The position numbers and the translations under genes are program-made. Shown piece by piece: positions 48,240 through 62,587 of a stretch of DNA of 64,000 bases. The notes beneath the pieces were generated by a model, which searched no databases, was not told where the DNA came from, and was given only the letters and a program-made list of their open reading frames with translations. This DNA comes from Bactrocera neohumeralis (taxonomy: Eukaryota > Arthropoda > Insecta > Diptera > Tephritidae). The stretch's first letter is position 1. The number at the start of each line of letters is the position of its first letter. The DNA lies in contig NC_065920.1 in assembly GCF_024586455.1 (NCBI RefSeq), positions 77,740,215 to 77,804,214 on the forward strand, written 5' to 3'.

Positions 48240-49225
48240 AATTGTAACATCAGGAGAAGGCGAACCGGATTGCCCAATTGATGACAATGGAATAGATATT
48301 CTATCGCACAACTATAAAAATCTTCGTATAGCAATGAAAAACAGCAAAGCGGCTCAGGCCGATGGATACTCTCAAGTTATATGCATCAGCTTCTTTACAA
48401 GATATGGACGGATGAATAAGTACTCAATTCTTGGAATCTAAGTGTGCTCTGCATAGTCCACAAAAATGGATATCCCACAACCTGCGGCAATTACCGTAGG
48501 ATTAGCCTTCTTAATACTGCATACAAGGTCCTATCGAGCGTACTTTGTAAGAGGCTGAAGCCCACAGTCAACAAACTGATTGGACTCCATCACTGTGAAT
48601 TTCGACCTAGAGAATACATTATTGACCAGATATTCACCAGCCTCCAAATCTTGGAAAGGACTCGTGAAAAGAAAATCAACACAAATCGTCGATTTCAAAG
48701 CCGCCTTCGACAGCAGGAAGGGGACCTGTTTCTATTCTCCAAAGGCAGAACTTGACATCTTCACAATACTAATACGGCTGTTTACACTGATGCTGAACTA
48801 CTCCAAAGCTCCATCAGAATCGGGAAGGACCTCTCCTAACCGTTCGATACCAAACGAGGTTTCAGACAGGGCGAATCTCTATCGTGTGACTTTTTCAATA
48901 TATTACTGGAAAAAAATACAAGCTGCAGAGTTAAAGAGTCTGTACATCCGCTTCGTTTAACCTGATTTACCAGGTCTGCATAAAGGATCAAAGCATATGG
49001 ATCTGCTTGTGAACGAGACGAAGACAAAATACCTCTTGTTTACCATTCGTGAGATGGCTCACTCGTCTCTGTAGACAGTCATAACATTGAAGTCTCAACT
49101 AAGAATCACTCTTCATCAAGTAGAGAAGCACCTTGCTGCACCTGGTACATCCAATTGGCGCCAAATAGCGAAGAGACGAAACAACTGGAGCTCTATTGTT
49201 AACTCGGGCAGTAAAAAAGAAGAAC
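48240..49225 (+). mobile_element. RTE-type LINE relic (reverse transcriptase and 3' part)
   Basis: The frame at 48444 reads IVHKNGYPTTCGNYRRISLL then NTAYKVLSSVLCKRLKP, the finger/palm start of RTE/BovB reverse transcriptases. ...FRPREYIIDQIFTSLQILE follows, and after a frameshift an FKAAFDS-type catalytic segment at about 48693-48713. The 3' part ends near 49225 in AAAAAAGAAGAA. It lies tail-to-tail with the acyl-CoA synthetase gene, whose stop codon is about 120 bp away. Confidence 0.8.
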
Positions 49226-49253
49226 TCAGAACAATCACTTAATATGTATTATT

Positions 49254-49259
49254 TTTATT
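49254..49259 (-). terminator. Polyadenylation signal of acyl-CoA synthetase paralogue A
   Basis: AATAAA on the minus strand (TTTATT on plus), 85 nt after the stop codon at 49344-49346. The RTE tail begins just beyond it. Confidence 0.5.
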
Positions 49260-49343
49260 CTATTATAAGCTTTTTGAAATCCCACAGATTGTAATTTGTA
49301 ATGGAAAGACGGGATTCCATGTGAATTTAAAGCCGTCAATACC

Positions 49344-51773
49344 CTATTCGTAAATACGATCGATAACTGCAGCATATTTCTGTAGTATGATCTTCCGACG
49401 CGACTTCAGTGTTGGCCCCAACTCTCCGGTAGGTATTGAGAAGTCATGCGGTAGGATTACAAACTTTTGTACCTTCTGTGCGTTCGATAGAGCGCGAGTG
49501 TTGGCGCGCTTTATGGCTGCCTCTATGCTTTGCACTATTTTTGCGTCAGGTTTTCCTAAAACATTGGCAACCTGTGACTCGTTTATCTCCGTGGGTATGT
49601 TTAAAACCTCTGATAAGCGTGTATAGTTGAAACCTAAATTTTGCAGCCACTCAATTACATCAGAATGAAGCGTGTCCAACGGCATGCCAGTGTGTGGATC
49701 AATGTCAGTCTGTAAAAAGTAATTAATGGTAATTGCATTTGCAAGGTAGTTAAGTTGATAATCGTTTACCTTTAGTGTTAGCAGTATGCTGAGATATTTG
49801 CGATGGTCGCCTACGAGCAGCGCGTTGCTAACACAGGGCAATTCCGCCTTCACAAGACTTTCAACATACACTGGCGGTATATTTTCACCGCCGGCTGTAA
49901 TGACCAACTCCTTGATACGGCCAGTGATTACGATACTTCCATCAGCTTCCAGATAACCCAAATCGCCTGTTAGGAACCAACCATCGTCATTCAGCACTTC
50001 CTGTGTTTTCTCCAGCTCATTTATGTAACCCATCATAGTAGAGCGGCTGCGCAGGCAGATCTGTATTAAGCAGAGATAAGAGACCAAAGTGTGATTATGA
50101 TTTGAAAATTTTGAGTGAAATATTAACGATTAAGGATTTTCTAAGCTCATTCAGGTATCTTCCTTTTTTATAAGTTTGCTTACCTCACCATGTCCCTCTT
50201 TATTTGGGTCATTAACTTTCACTTCAACGCCATCTATGACTTTTCCACAACTTGTGAAATTGTTGTAAATTTGATTTACCGACGCAGCACCACCGGTTTC
50301 GGACAATCCGTAAGCCTCGAAGAGCGGCATGTCCAGGCTTGTGAAGAATTCCTTCAGTTCAGTTGTAACGGGCGCACCGCCAATAATTCTCCAGCTACAG
50401 CACTCCAGACCCAAAGCGACTTTAACTTGATGCGTGATCTTGGATGCCAACCACAATTTCAGCGAATAGCTTCTGCAATCAAATAAGATTTTTCTAACAT
50501 TACAAGTTTGAGAATCTGCTGAATACTTACGTTGCTCCATTTTTGTTCATATAGTGTTCCAAGGTCACACGCCTTGCCCAATCCAACGTGTAGCGTGAGA
50601 GACTCGACGATTTCGAGAAGACTTTTTTCAGCTGCTCCTGTATCTTTTCGTACACACGTGGCACACCGAATATGCAAGTGGGACGGGCCTTAGCAAACGT
50701 CTTCGTGAGTGTGCCTTTGAGCGCATCGCGATCGGCGAAATATACACAGCTGCCTTTATCCAAATTCAAATATACGTCAAAGATCTGAGCAGCAATATGA
50801 TTCAAAGGCAAGTAAGAAACTATTCTTTCAGCGGGTTTCCCATATTTACACAATGCTGCGTTGATACATGTGGCATTCATGACGACGGAGTCGTGAGAGA
50901 GCATTGCAGCTTTGGGTAGACCCGTTGTGCCAGACTGAAAGGGAGTAAACGATATTTTATACAAATTAACTACTAAAGTCAAGAAATATTTGGTTTGTTC
51001 AACATTAGTTGTCAAATATGGTATTGCATATCAAAAGAGTCCCCGGTCATGTGAACCTCACCCCTCTCACTTACCGTGAAAATTAGCATTGCACATTCAT
51101 TAGCGGCGACAGCACGTTCACGTCGCGCCAATTCCTCGCGCTCTTCATTGCCGAACTCCAAAGCAAACAAATCCGCCCAACGATAGTAACCCTCCTCGCT
51201 GCCGACAAAATCCTCGAATGGTCCATGCAATTGGATAACCGCACTCAAAAGCGGCAGCTGATCCTTGACTTCACGCACCTTTGCCATTTGCGTTGCATCA
51301 TCCACAACGCAGACGGTGGCCTGTGACGTGGCAAGCACATGCCGCACGGCCTCCGCTGAGCTGCTCGGATATATGCCCGACACAACGCCGTTAGCGCACA
51401 AGGCACCCAATTCGGCATAAAACCATTCGGGGCAATTGAAAGCTAATACGCCTATAGAGGTACGCGGTTGCAGGCCAACATGCAAGAGCATAAGTGCTGC
51501 CTGTTCCACATGATGCTCGAATTGCTTGTAGGTGACAGTTGTCCAGACGGTGTTTGGATCTTTCGGCTCATTGGCATAGACGAGTGCCGGCTGTTCGGGA
51601 AAACGCGTACAGGTTTTGTGAAAGAATTGCGGTATGGTCTGTGGCTCTTTGGCGGAAATACCCTCTGTGCCGATGCGCAATTTTATCGGCTCGGTGAGCG
51701 AGGTAGAGATATAGCTGCTGGCTGGTTTTACGGCACTCACCGAAGTTGAGACGTCTGTGCTCTCGTTCATCAT
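49344..51773 (-). CDS. Bubblegum-type long/very-long-chain acyl-CoA synthetase, paralogue A (5 exons, 682 aa)
   Basis: Activates fatty acids to acyl-CoA using ATP and CoA (ACSBG family, EC 6.2.1.3 type; fly members are bubblegum and its tandem paralogue CG4500). Coding exons, minus strand: 51773-51075, 50934-50531, 50472-50184, 50060-49770, 49709-49344. Junctions are GT-AG; the second intron splits a Thr codon and the others are phase 0. The first in-frame ATG is at 51773 and aligns with the start of paralogue B; the open frame upstream has no ATG. Motifs: ATP-binding loop SGTTGLPK at residues 234-241, YGLSET at 422-427, TGD with Asp497, and GRIKEL with Arg512 followed by [11 protein letters not shown]. 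Length matches the family. No peroxisome signal ends the protein (RIYE). Order and orientation with paralogue B indicate a tandem duplication. Confidence 0.93.
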
Positions 51774-54105
51774 TGCGGTAGGCGAGTTTGTTTGTGTAGA
51801 ATATATATCGCTCTCAGTGTTTAGTGTGTTTATAGTTCCGGTCTTATTGCGCTGATTAACACTTGTGTGGTTTCTAAAGTCTGCAGTGCCTATATAAAGC
51901 AATTCTAAATTTATTTCTCCTCGGCTTTGTTATCAGCTTCAATCAAAGAGGCTTAAGTCTGTTCAATGTAGCTATTTTAAAATATATTTCTTGTTAACGA
52001 GACAATATTTGTAGAAAATGTTATTTAATAATCTGAGTTCATTTTATTTATATTTTTACTGAGAATTTTGGTAATCGCGTAATCCACGCTACTTTTTGTT
52101 CAAAGCGGACACTCTATAGCGGTTACCAAATCATTACAGTGATATCCCTTAAGAAAATATTATTTTTAGTGCTAACAAAATTAACTTAAGGAACTTCATT
52201 TATCAAACTTAACTCAGAACTGAGGACTGAGGAAAATAAGCAGAAGAATTGGTGTTAAGCAAAACAAAAGTATTTCTCTCTTCTTGAACTTCATTTATCA
52301 AACTTAATTAAAGATTGAGGACTAAGGAAAGCAAGCAGAAGAATTGGTATTAAGCAAAAACAAAATATTTCTCTCTTTCGCTGGGATCTTTAAGGTACAA
52401 TATTCATGAAACTAGAATTATATAGGTTACCACTATTTAAAGAAAATCAAAAGTTAAAGAGCATTAAATAGATTTTCATGAGATTGAAATAAATTTTAAT
52501 TCAAAAACTATTGGAAACAAATTGTTTTCTTCACGACTTCACAAACTATTTTTTAATAATTTTTTTATAGCACACATTTAAAAAAACACCACTTTAGATA
52601 TTTATGGATTAATCACCAGTCAATATAGTGCCAAATATACCTCTTTTCACTCAACTTCACAAAACCAAAATAAACTCAAATTTTTTCTCAATAAATATTT
52701 TCCCAAAAATAGTTTCTTAACTCACTTGCGCACAACCGTTTTCCTCGACACTTGAAAATCTTTTGAATCTTTTACTCAGACTGGTGGAATACTTATTGCG
52801 GTTGCCTAATACAGATTACACATTTTGTGGTTGATAGGTTTATCAGGTCGGCTAGACAAAAAACATAAAAAATCATAACGTGTATGCTACTTTCAGTATA
52901 AATAAAACTCTTAAACACCCATAGTTGTTGTATGGTTTCGTGATATGGTCCACTAAGAAACCAACTCCCGTTATCAGCGAAGCAGCGCCGGCAGCATCAT
53001 CGAATGATTGGTTTCTAACATTGCCACTAATGCTGGGGATTCTTATCGTGGTTGTACTTGTTGTACTCAGGCATCTTGTTCAGCGATAAGACAATGACGA
53101 GGCGGGCACAGAACTCCGAACGGTTCCAATGACACTTTGGTCAAAGGTTCATTAAAGGCAGCAACAAAAAATATATATACGAATACATACATGTAGTACT
53201 AACATTATTTTTGTGCTTTTTTTTAAATACTTGGCGCTATTTCCCCAAGTATTCTTTTTATAGATTAAGACGTTCGATGACTCTTTGGCATGTGTGGTAT
53301 AATGTTCCATAATTAAGTTATTATTTTTATTCACTTCACACAATTCACTTAGATTAATCAACCAATTGTAATAATTTTAAACTTACTCATAAAGTAGGCG
53401 TCAAAGGCCACCACAGCTAATAAGCCACACTATGTTAAATATAATATTTTGTAATGTGACTAACAAATAATAATAATATTATTATTTTTATTTACTTTAA
53501 CTCTGAAAAACTGGTTGATCCTCGAAAACCTCAAAAATCCCTCACTTAGTAGCGCTTAAATATTAATTCGAAAGTCCTATGCTTTCCAGTTTCCTATTTT
53601 TTCTTGTTTTTTTGGAAATGAAAAATCATATCAATCATATGATTGGAAATAATTAATCGATTTGTTTTACCCACCCTTATGTATATTATTTAACCTGGAC
53701 GTATTCAGAATATCCTTTTATGATATCTCGAGATCGCAAAGTAGTATATCTTGAGAAAAAGGAAACTAAATTGAACGTGTAACTAATAATGTACTGTAAA
53801 ATAGGTGTATGTAAAAAAAATAAATTCATAATTTTTCAAAATAACTGCCTTTTGTAATATGTATCATATACACATGTATATAAAAGATATAACGCATATC
53901 TAAGCTGAGATCTGAGCAAATATACCAACCTTATATTTGCATAAGCGTCTACCATTAGGGATGCACAATTTTGACAGCTTGTTTCGCCCATATTTGTTTA
54001 CGATTTATGTCCAATTTTGTCAGTGTGTTCAGTAAAGCTTTCCACTTCATGATATTATGTTTTATTTTGGTACAACGCTTGGAAACTGTTTGAGCTTATT
54101 GAAAA
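51774..54105. other. 5' flank of paralogue A and intergenic DNA
   Basis: AT-rich. It contains the 95-bp tandem duplication at 52191. A possible upstream splice acceptor (CACTGCAG on minus at about 51883-51890) could join a 5' untranslated exon, but its pyrimidine tract is poor. No other gene is visible. Confidence 0.4.
52191..52380. repeat. 95-bp tandem duplication upstream of paralogue A
   Basis: Two direct copies, starting at 52191 and 52286, share GAACTTCATTTATCAAACTT at the start, GCAGAAGAATTGGT in the middle and TATTTCTCTCTT at the end, with scattered substitutions. It lies 418 bp before the start codon of paralogue A, so it may sit in its promoter or 5' untranslated region. Confidence 0.85.
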
Positions 54106-54109
54106 AAAT

Positions 54110-54700
54110 GTATGTTCTACGGTGCTTACTGTAAGACCTCTCCTCACAAAACGCGTTCTTTCCAGATGAGACCCATTTCATCAAAAAAAAAATTGTCGCT
54201 ATTGTGCTCAGTCATATCCGCGTGTGGTTCTGAAAATGCAATTGCAATACCAAAAGTTGACCATATGTTGCAGATTATTTCCTACGAAATGAGACAGGAA
54301 ACGCCTTTCCCATCAAAAGCGAGAGTTCGAACACGATGTTAACCGACCTGTTGTCCCTCAATTTGATGAAATTGACACTGCTTTCAACAAGACAGAGCGG
54401 TGTCCCACGTTTCTCGTCTAAACATGGACATATTGCGTGCTAGGTTTGACGACTCCTTTTTCGAGAAATAGCCCACTCAAGTGTGTGGCATTATCATGCG
54501 ATTTAACACCTCTGGAATATTTTCTCTGGGGATATGTTAAATCAAAGGGTTACGTCGATCAACCAGCAAGGCGCGAGAAGCTTGAAGACAAAATTCAGCG
54601 CAGTATAGCCGAAAGTCCAGCCAAAATGCTGCACCGGGTCACCGAAAATTGACGTAAACAGGCATTTGGCATTTAGCAAACATTTTGTGCAAAGCATAAA
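54110..54700 (+). mobile_element. Mariner-like relic (KIQLVEELKPND lineage)
   Basis: After damaged central pieces (54110-54420), the frame at 54437 contains ALSCDLTPLEYFLWGYVKSK (third catalytic motif region) and a tail ...KIQRSIAESPAKMLHRVTEN that ends at TGA near 54651. No terminal repeats recognised. It lies between the two acyl-CoA synthetase genes. Confidence 0.75.
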
Positions 54701-54704
54701 TAGC

Positions 54705-55655
54705 ATAAAATTGTCGGCAAAACAAAAAGGGAACCTATTTTGACTCACTTTTTGTCTTTTATTTAATTTTTACATAGTTCCTTTTTGTTTTATTTAAAAA
54801 TCATTAAAATATTGCAATTTCTACAGTTCTACATTTCGGAAAATGGAAAGAAGTATAACTGGCTTTCGACGCAAGATAATTGTGAAGAAGTGTAAATAAA
54901 ATAAAGAACAAAATTTTTACTTTGGAAAATTACTCGTCATCATGCCTTATCTGACTCTGCAGCCTACGACAACGGAGAATTGATTAATGGCCGTATATAC
55001 CATACAAGAAATAAAAAACCACTAAACTTGAGAGAAGCAAAAGCTCTGAATATAAAGTCAATATATATCAACCCGTTTACTATACCGATGTACTTATATT
55101 AAATTTACTATAAAGGATAGAAGTACTTTCACAATTTTGAAAGCTGCCAATGATTAGTGCTTCTACGAAGATTTCTGCATCGATTGCTTGTGATAACTGT
55201 CTTGTTTGTTCTATTGTCTAATAAATTTATGGGATAAAAATTTTCGGCGCTGAAAAAGTAACTGATTATATGTAAGACACGAAAATTTCACCGTCACTAC
55301 CTAGTACTTCATTACGGTCCTGACGATTTTCCGAACCTAAATTAGCTCTACCATTTTTAGAAGAAGTGTTTTATGAGATAAATGCATTAATCCTCTTTCC
55401 AAAACTTTTTGAAGTCACCTACTGGAAACTTCCCAACGAGACAGGAAATTTATGTAAGTTTGATGAAGTTATCCGACTATCAAAGATAAACAAAGGGATC
55501 GTCAAATCTATATGTCAAGTAGTTAATTCAAAATATTTCAAAAAATATGCCATGACCTTTTACTAAGGACCATTTGTTACGTGTTCAACTTTTACACTCT
55601 TTTCAACATTTTTCCATACTCTAGTTGTAAATATTACACGTATGGTATAAGAAAG
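54705..55655. other. AT-rich intergenic DNA
   Basis: No gene, element or tandem structure recognised. A 66-codon frame at 55366 has no domain. Confidence 0.4.
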
Positions 55656-55659
55656 GGAA

Positions 55660-55785
55660 GCATGACTCGGCAAAACTGTAAGTTTACGTATCTTCAGAAC
55701 CCGTACTGTTTCAGAATCAATAAGTTATAGCATGACTCGGCAAAATTATACGTTTACGCATGTTCATAACCCGAATCAATAAACG
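55660..55785. repeat. Tandem duplication, 70-bp period
   Basis: GCATGACTCGGCAAAA begins at 55660 and again at 55730. Each is followed by GTTTACG(T/C)AT(C/G)TTCA(G/T)AACCCG and later GAATCAATAA. The second copy lacks about 11 bp (GTACTGTTTCA) before GAATCAATAA. Confidence 0.85.
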
Positions 55786-55994
55786 CTTAACAGCAATGCA
55801 CAACAAAACACAATGAGAGGTCCGAAGATCAATACAAAGAGACAATGATAACACTGTTTACAGCCAAGGGCTTTGTCGCTGGTGCTATTACAAAATAATA
55901 AAAAATAGTACATTACATGCCGCCATATCACAAGGAGTTAAACACAATTCTGCGATTCAAGCTCAAGCTTCATGGCAGGAGATTAATTTACATA

Positions 55995-56127
55995 TATGTG
56001 ACCTGGTCTACGAAAAGGGAGCTAAGGTGCGAAAACTAGTTTTCTGGGAAACAGCTCATCTCATCTTCCATCCGAATCAACATCAATTTTGACACCTAAG
56101 CCCCCTTTCCGTAGACCAGGTCACATA
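55995..56127. mobile_element. Compact fold-back element flanked by 10-bp direct repeats
   Basis: A left arm of about 40 bp starts TATGTGACCTGGTCTACG and a right arm ends CGTAGACCAGGTCACATA. The arms pair with few mismatches over about 40 bp around a spacer of about 50 bp. TAATTTACAT occurs just outside on both sides (55984-55993 and 56134-56143). The size fits a MITE or fold-back insertion, and a 9-10 bp duplication would suit a Mutator-like origin; the class is inference. Confidence 0.65.
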
Positions 56128-56470
56128 TAGATATAATTTACATTGAATAGAAATTCAACATATTCAACATAGATATTCTCCCAAATCATCATCATTGGAT
56201 ATCATTCTAGGGTGATATCAACCGAACACACCGTAAATAGGTATATATAGTGCCCGGAACAAGACACTTGACCCAAAATCATAATACATTAGCGTCTTCG
56301 AAAGAATTCCTTTTGAAAACTTCACTTTCATTCAATTAACATAAGCATTCATAACATGACGCTCGACAAATACCTACCTAATCATACACAAACTATTTTA
56401 ATAATTATTCACGCCGGCACAGTTTGCCAACCAAAGTTGGTGAAAAAAATCGTTAGAAAAGAACAATCCA

Positions 56471-56476
56471 TTTATT
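56471..56476 (-). terminator. Polyadenylation signal of acyl-CoA synthetase paralogue B
   Basis: AATAAA on the minus strand 7 nt after the stop codon. A second AATAAA overlaps the stop codon itself (GAATAAAG). The 3' untranslated region would be extremely short. Confidence 0.4.
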
Positions 56477-56482
56477 ATTACT

Positions 56483-59255
<2,773 letters not shown>

Positions 59256-59261
59256 ACGAAT

Positions 59262-59757
59262 GTTCTTCTTCTTTACAGGCGTAGAAACCTCTTACGCGGT
59301 TGCAGCCGAGTTAACAGTTAAATTGGAGATTCCAAGCGAAGCCAGGTTCCTCTTCACCTGGTCTTTCCAACGGGGTGGTGGTCTTCCTTTTCCTCTGCTT
59401 CACCCGGCGGGTACTGCGTAGACTTCTAAATATAAGAGCTAGAGTATTTTCGTCCATGTATTTTAATTCGCTGATCTATGTCAATATCGCCGCATATCTC
59501 GTACCGCTCAACCTGCCTCGAGTCCAATATTCGCAGTGGCCAATGCGTAAATAACCATAAATCTTTCGCAGAACCTTTCTCTTGAAAACTCGTAACGTCG
59601 ACTCATCAAATGTTGTCATCGTCCATGCCTCTGCATCATATAGCAGGACGGGAATAATGAGTGACTTGTACTTGTAGAGTTTAGTTTTTGTTCGTCGCGA
59701 AAGGACTTTACTTCTCAATTGCCTACTCAGTCCGAAGTAGCGAATACAACCTACGAA
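59262..59757 (-). mobile_element. RTE-type LINE 3' fragment, minus strand
   Basis: The minus-strand frame 59718-59476 reads SRRTKTKLYKYKSLIIPVLL, then YDAEAWTMTTFDESTLRVFK, then RKVLRKIYGYLRIGHCEYW, the RTE C-terminal region. A GRGRPPPRWKDQVK-like part follows near 59340-59400, then a tail with AAAGAAGAAGAA (59265-59278). It is 5'-truncated at about 59757, directly against the terminal repeat of the next element. Confidence 0.8.
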
Positions 59758-59759
59758 TA

Positions 59760-60539
59760 TTAGGGTGAGCCAAGAAAACTCTCATTTCGAATAAAATGGT
59801 TTCGCTTTTTTAAACCGTGATAACTGCACTCAGAAATATCTAAGGATCAGGAACAGGGTATATGTATTAAGTTTTGCACGATGTTTGTAACACGAAAACA
59901 GAAATGTCAGAGACCCTATGCAAAATACTTGTACTTATAAATTATTTACTGCCGTAAATATGCGTACTAGGCCCTCAGTTTTTGAGATATTAATCCGAAA
60001 TTTTTCTTCTGTTCTTTTCTGACTAAGAACTAAACTGTGATCAAGTGCTTGTATAGAAAGATTTTTCGTTTAAAGAGATATCGTCCAGAAATTCGGTATG
60101 AATTATTTTCTAAGACAGTGGTGCAATTTCATTGTAAATTTTTAAGATCGGATTACAATAAAATGTGACTGTTATACAAACTTTTGTATTTGAACAGATA
60201 TCTTCAAGAATTTTGGTACAACTTATTGCCTAAGGCATCACCATAATTTTTGAAGAAATCGTTGTGATCCGATGAGTATAATATACAGTTGTCTACAAAC
60301 TGAAGAAGTGGAATGAAGTGCTTGTATTTAAATCCTTTTCTTTTTACGAACTATCTTCACGAAAGGATTATTACAATTTTCAAAAAATTGATCAGATCGA
60401 GTCACAATAGCACGTACATACACGGTTCTTGAAACGGATATTTTGTAGTGTGAGGGGTATAGCGTGTCTGTTTATTTATATACGATATAGTCAAAATTTA
60501 ACCCATAAATTCGATGAAAATGTTTTTGGCTCACCCTAA
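59760..60539. mobile_element. Repeat bounded by inverted ends TTAGGGTGAGCCAA
   Basis: TTAGGGTGAGCCAA at 59760-59773 and its inverse TTGGCTCACCCTAA at 60526-60539 bracket 780 bp. A solitary matching end (AATTTAACCCATAA...TTTTGGCTCACCCT) lies at 62722-62771, so the end sequence is a repeated element. Most of the interior is a DINE-1-like copy (59850-60465). No coding sequence. No clear target duplication. Confidence 0.55.
59850..60465 (+). mobile_element. DINE-1-like non-autonomous repeat, copy 5
   Basis: It has GGAACAGGGTATATGTATTA at the start, TCAGAGACCCTATG, GTACTAGGCCCTCAGTTTTTGAGA, then units with GTGACTGTTATACAAACTTT and CAGTTGTCTACAAACTG and the linker AAGAAATCGTTGTGATCCGA. The terminal hairpin is lost. 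Confidence 0.65.
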
Positions 60540-60544
60540 TTTAT

Positions 60545-61585
60545 GTGTTATGATGCCACCTTTATCCGTATACGGCATGGGGCAATTGGCAAGGCTGTCG
60601 TAGGTGTATTATTATATTGATATTTATCAGGCTTAATATGTACATATATAAGTATATATTATTGATTTGTATTCTCCAGTAATGATCATTAATTGTTCTC
60701 CAGTGTTATCTTTGCTTTCTTTTCTTCTTTTTTGCTATTACTAAAGCAAGACATGCCGTTACATATATACATATGTACATGTATGTATGTTTGTCAGAAA
60801 CATTTCTTTGACTCACAGTTTCATATGGCGATACAACTATTTAGGCACAAACCAACGTACATTTAATACTTATGTAGTATATTCCAATTTCTTACTTACA
60901 TGCGCACTTCTACATATCTCTGTAAATAAATCGAGGCATATGTAAGTTTAACAATTTTTTCGCCAACTTAAAAGGTTGCTTACATAAAAAGTTATATGTG
61001 AACTATTTATTTATTTATTTATAATATATATGTGATTTATTTGTAGATACATATAGATATCTTGTTTTTCAATAGGCGCACAGCAATTAGCAGCCGAACG
61101 AGTTCTGCTCACAGCGCCGCTTTGCAATTGAACATACATATGTATGTATGTTTTTATTATGTTGTTTCACCATGCAACCAACAACCTAACTGCTTAATGG
61201 CATATGGTTTCACATACAATTTACTATTGCTCATATTCAAAGTCGTACTTACATATGCCTATTTATGTGCCATATATGTAAATATGTATGTATGGGAATA
61301 TACTCGCTCGAGTCCATAGATACGCGTGTGTGCTTGCTAGCGCTTAGTCATATCTAGATACTACTTGTTCTACATAAATGAACAGCTGGGCTCGTGTAAG
61401 CCGAACGGCAATTTCTCACGCATAAGCAAGGCAAATAGCGTGCAGAGTGTGAACACATTCGAAATGTACATTGTTACATATTGACTTTTCTATATACATA
61501 TGTACATATGTATCTGCATTTATTTAAAGCATTCTTTAAATGTTTTTTTGAATTCTTTCCCTTTGTGCTTTCCAATATAAAGGTT
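60545..61585. other. AT-rich non-coding stretch with TATG/CATA microsatellite-like runs
   Basis: ACATATGTACATGTATGTATG and similar runs near 60765-60790, 61130-61150 and 61490-61512. An 85-codon frame at 61062 has no domain. Confidence 0.4.
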
Positions 61586-61589
61586 GTCC

Positions 61590-62335
61590 ATATATCACGT
61601 GAGCAGTTCAATGTGTTTAGATCTTCAACTGCCACTTCGGGAACTGCAAAAAGTTTACGGAGGGGATACCTCAAGTGAAACAGCATGCCATGATTTCGAT
61701 ATTAACTACCTTCCGCGTGAGGGAAGGCCAAAACCTTTGGAAGACGGTGAAGTGGAGACGTTGCCTTGTTAAGGATCCGTTTCAAACGGAAGAAGAGCTA
61801 GTTTCAGCATTGGGAGTGAAACGACAAGCCATTTTAAAATTACACCGAAACGAGGAACTTGGATTCCTTACGATATAAAGCAAAAGGACGTTGAGAGTCG
61901 CCTTTTCACCTATAAATAATTACTCCAGCGGCAAAAAAAGAAAGGTTTTTATTTAACGAAACGTAACAGATGATGAAAAGTATAATATAGCAATCAAAAA
62001 TCAAGAAAATCGTCGGGTCTGCCCGTTTATGCTTCACCTCGGCCTAATATTCACGCTGTTCAAGTTATGATAAGTATTTAGTAAAATCTTCGGCGCTATT
62101 TATTATTCATTTAAACGAAAACATCAATGAGGAACAGTATTGACTTCAATTGATGCGATTGAGTTGAGCACTGCGCAAAAAGCGGTCTCAAAACCTTTGA
62201 GAAGCACGAAAAAGGGATACTGCTGCATGACAACGCTTAAATGGGATGTCCTTCCCCGCTCACCATATTTCCCATATTGCACCGTCCGATTATTACTTGT
62301 TCTGTTCGATTGCCCATAGTATTGCAGTCAAAGTT
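61590..62335 (+). mobile_element. Mariner relic, transposase in broken frames
   Basis: Pieces run in order. REGRPKPLEDGEVETLPC lies near 61711-61770. A KDPFQTEEELVSALGVKRQA segment follows near 61770-61835. TWIPYDIKQKDVESRLF lies near 61857-61912. A LLQRQKKKGF segment near 61920-61955 comes before the first Asp region. Near the 3' end there is a WDVLPRSPYFPYCTVRLLL-like third-motif region (62238-62300). Frame changes and stops throughout, and no terminal repeats found. Confidence 0.7.
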
Positions 62336-62587
62336 AACGTTTTTTCTTGGTCTTGAATCATTTAGTATACAAATTTTTGCATGGTTGATTCTTGTAGAAT
62401 ACCAAATTTAGTACGAAATCCTTTTTTTGCCAGTTTAAAAGTATAATAATTTTTTTTACAAATCTAGATTACGAAGGATATTTTTTCTTGATGGAAATGC
62501 TATCTAATACATTCCCATCGCAGCTTATATTTTAAAACATAACTAAAAATCCTGTTTTGTATATTAGGGATATTATTCCTCGTAATA

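Noticed and set aside
51774..51902. 43-codon upstream extension of synthetase A
   Set aside because: Begins with TTG, contains no ATG, and has no counterpart in paralogue B; the first ATG at 51773 aligns with the start of B.
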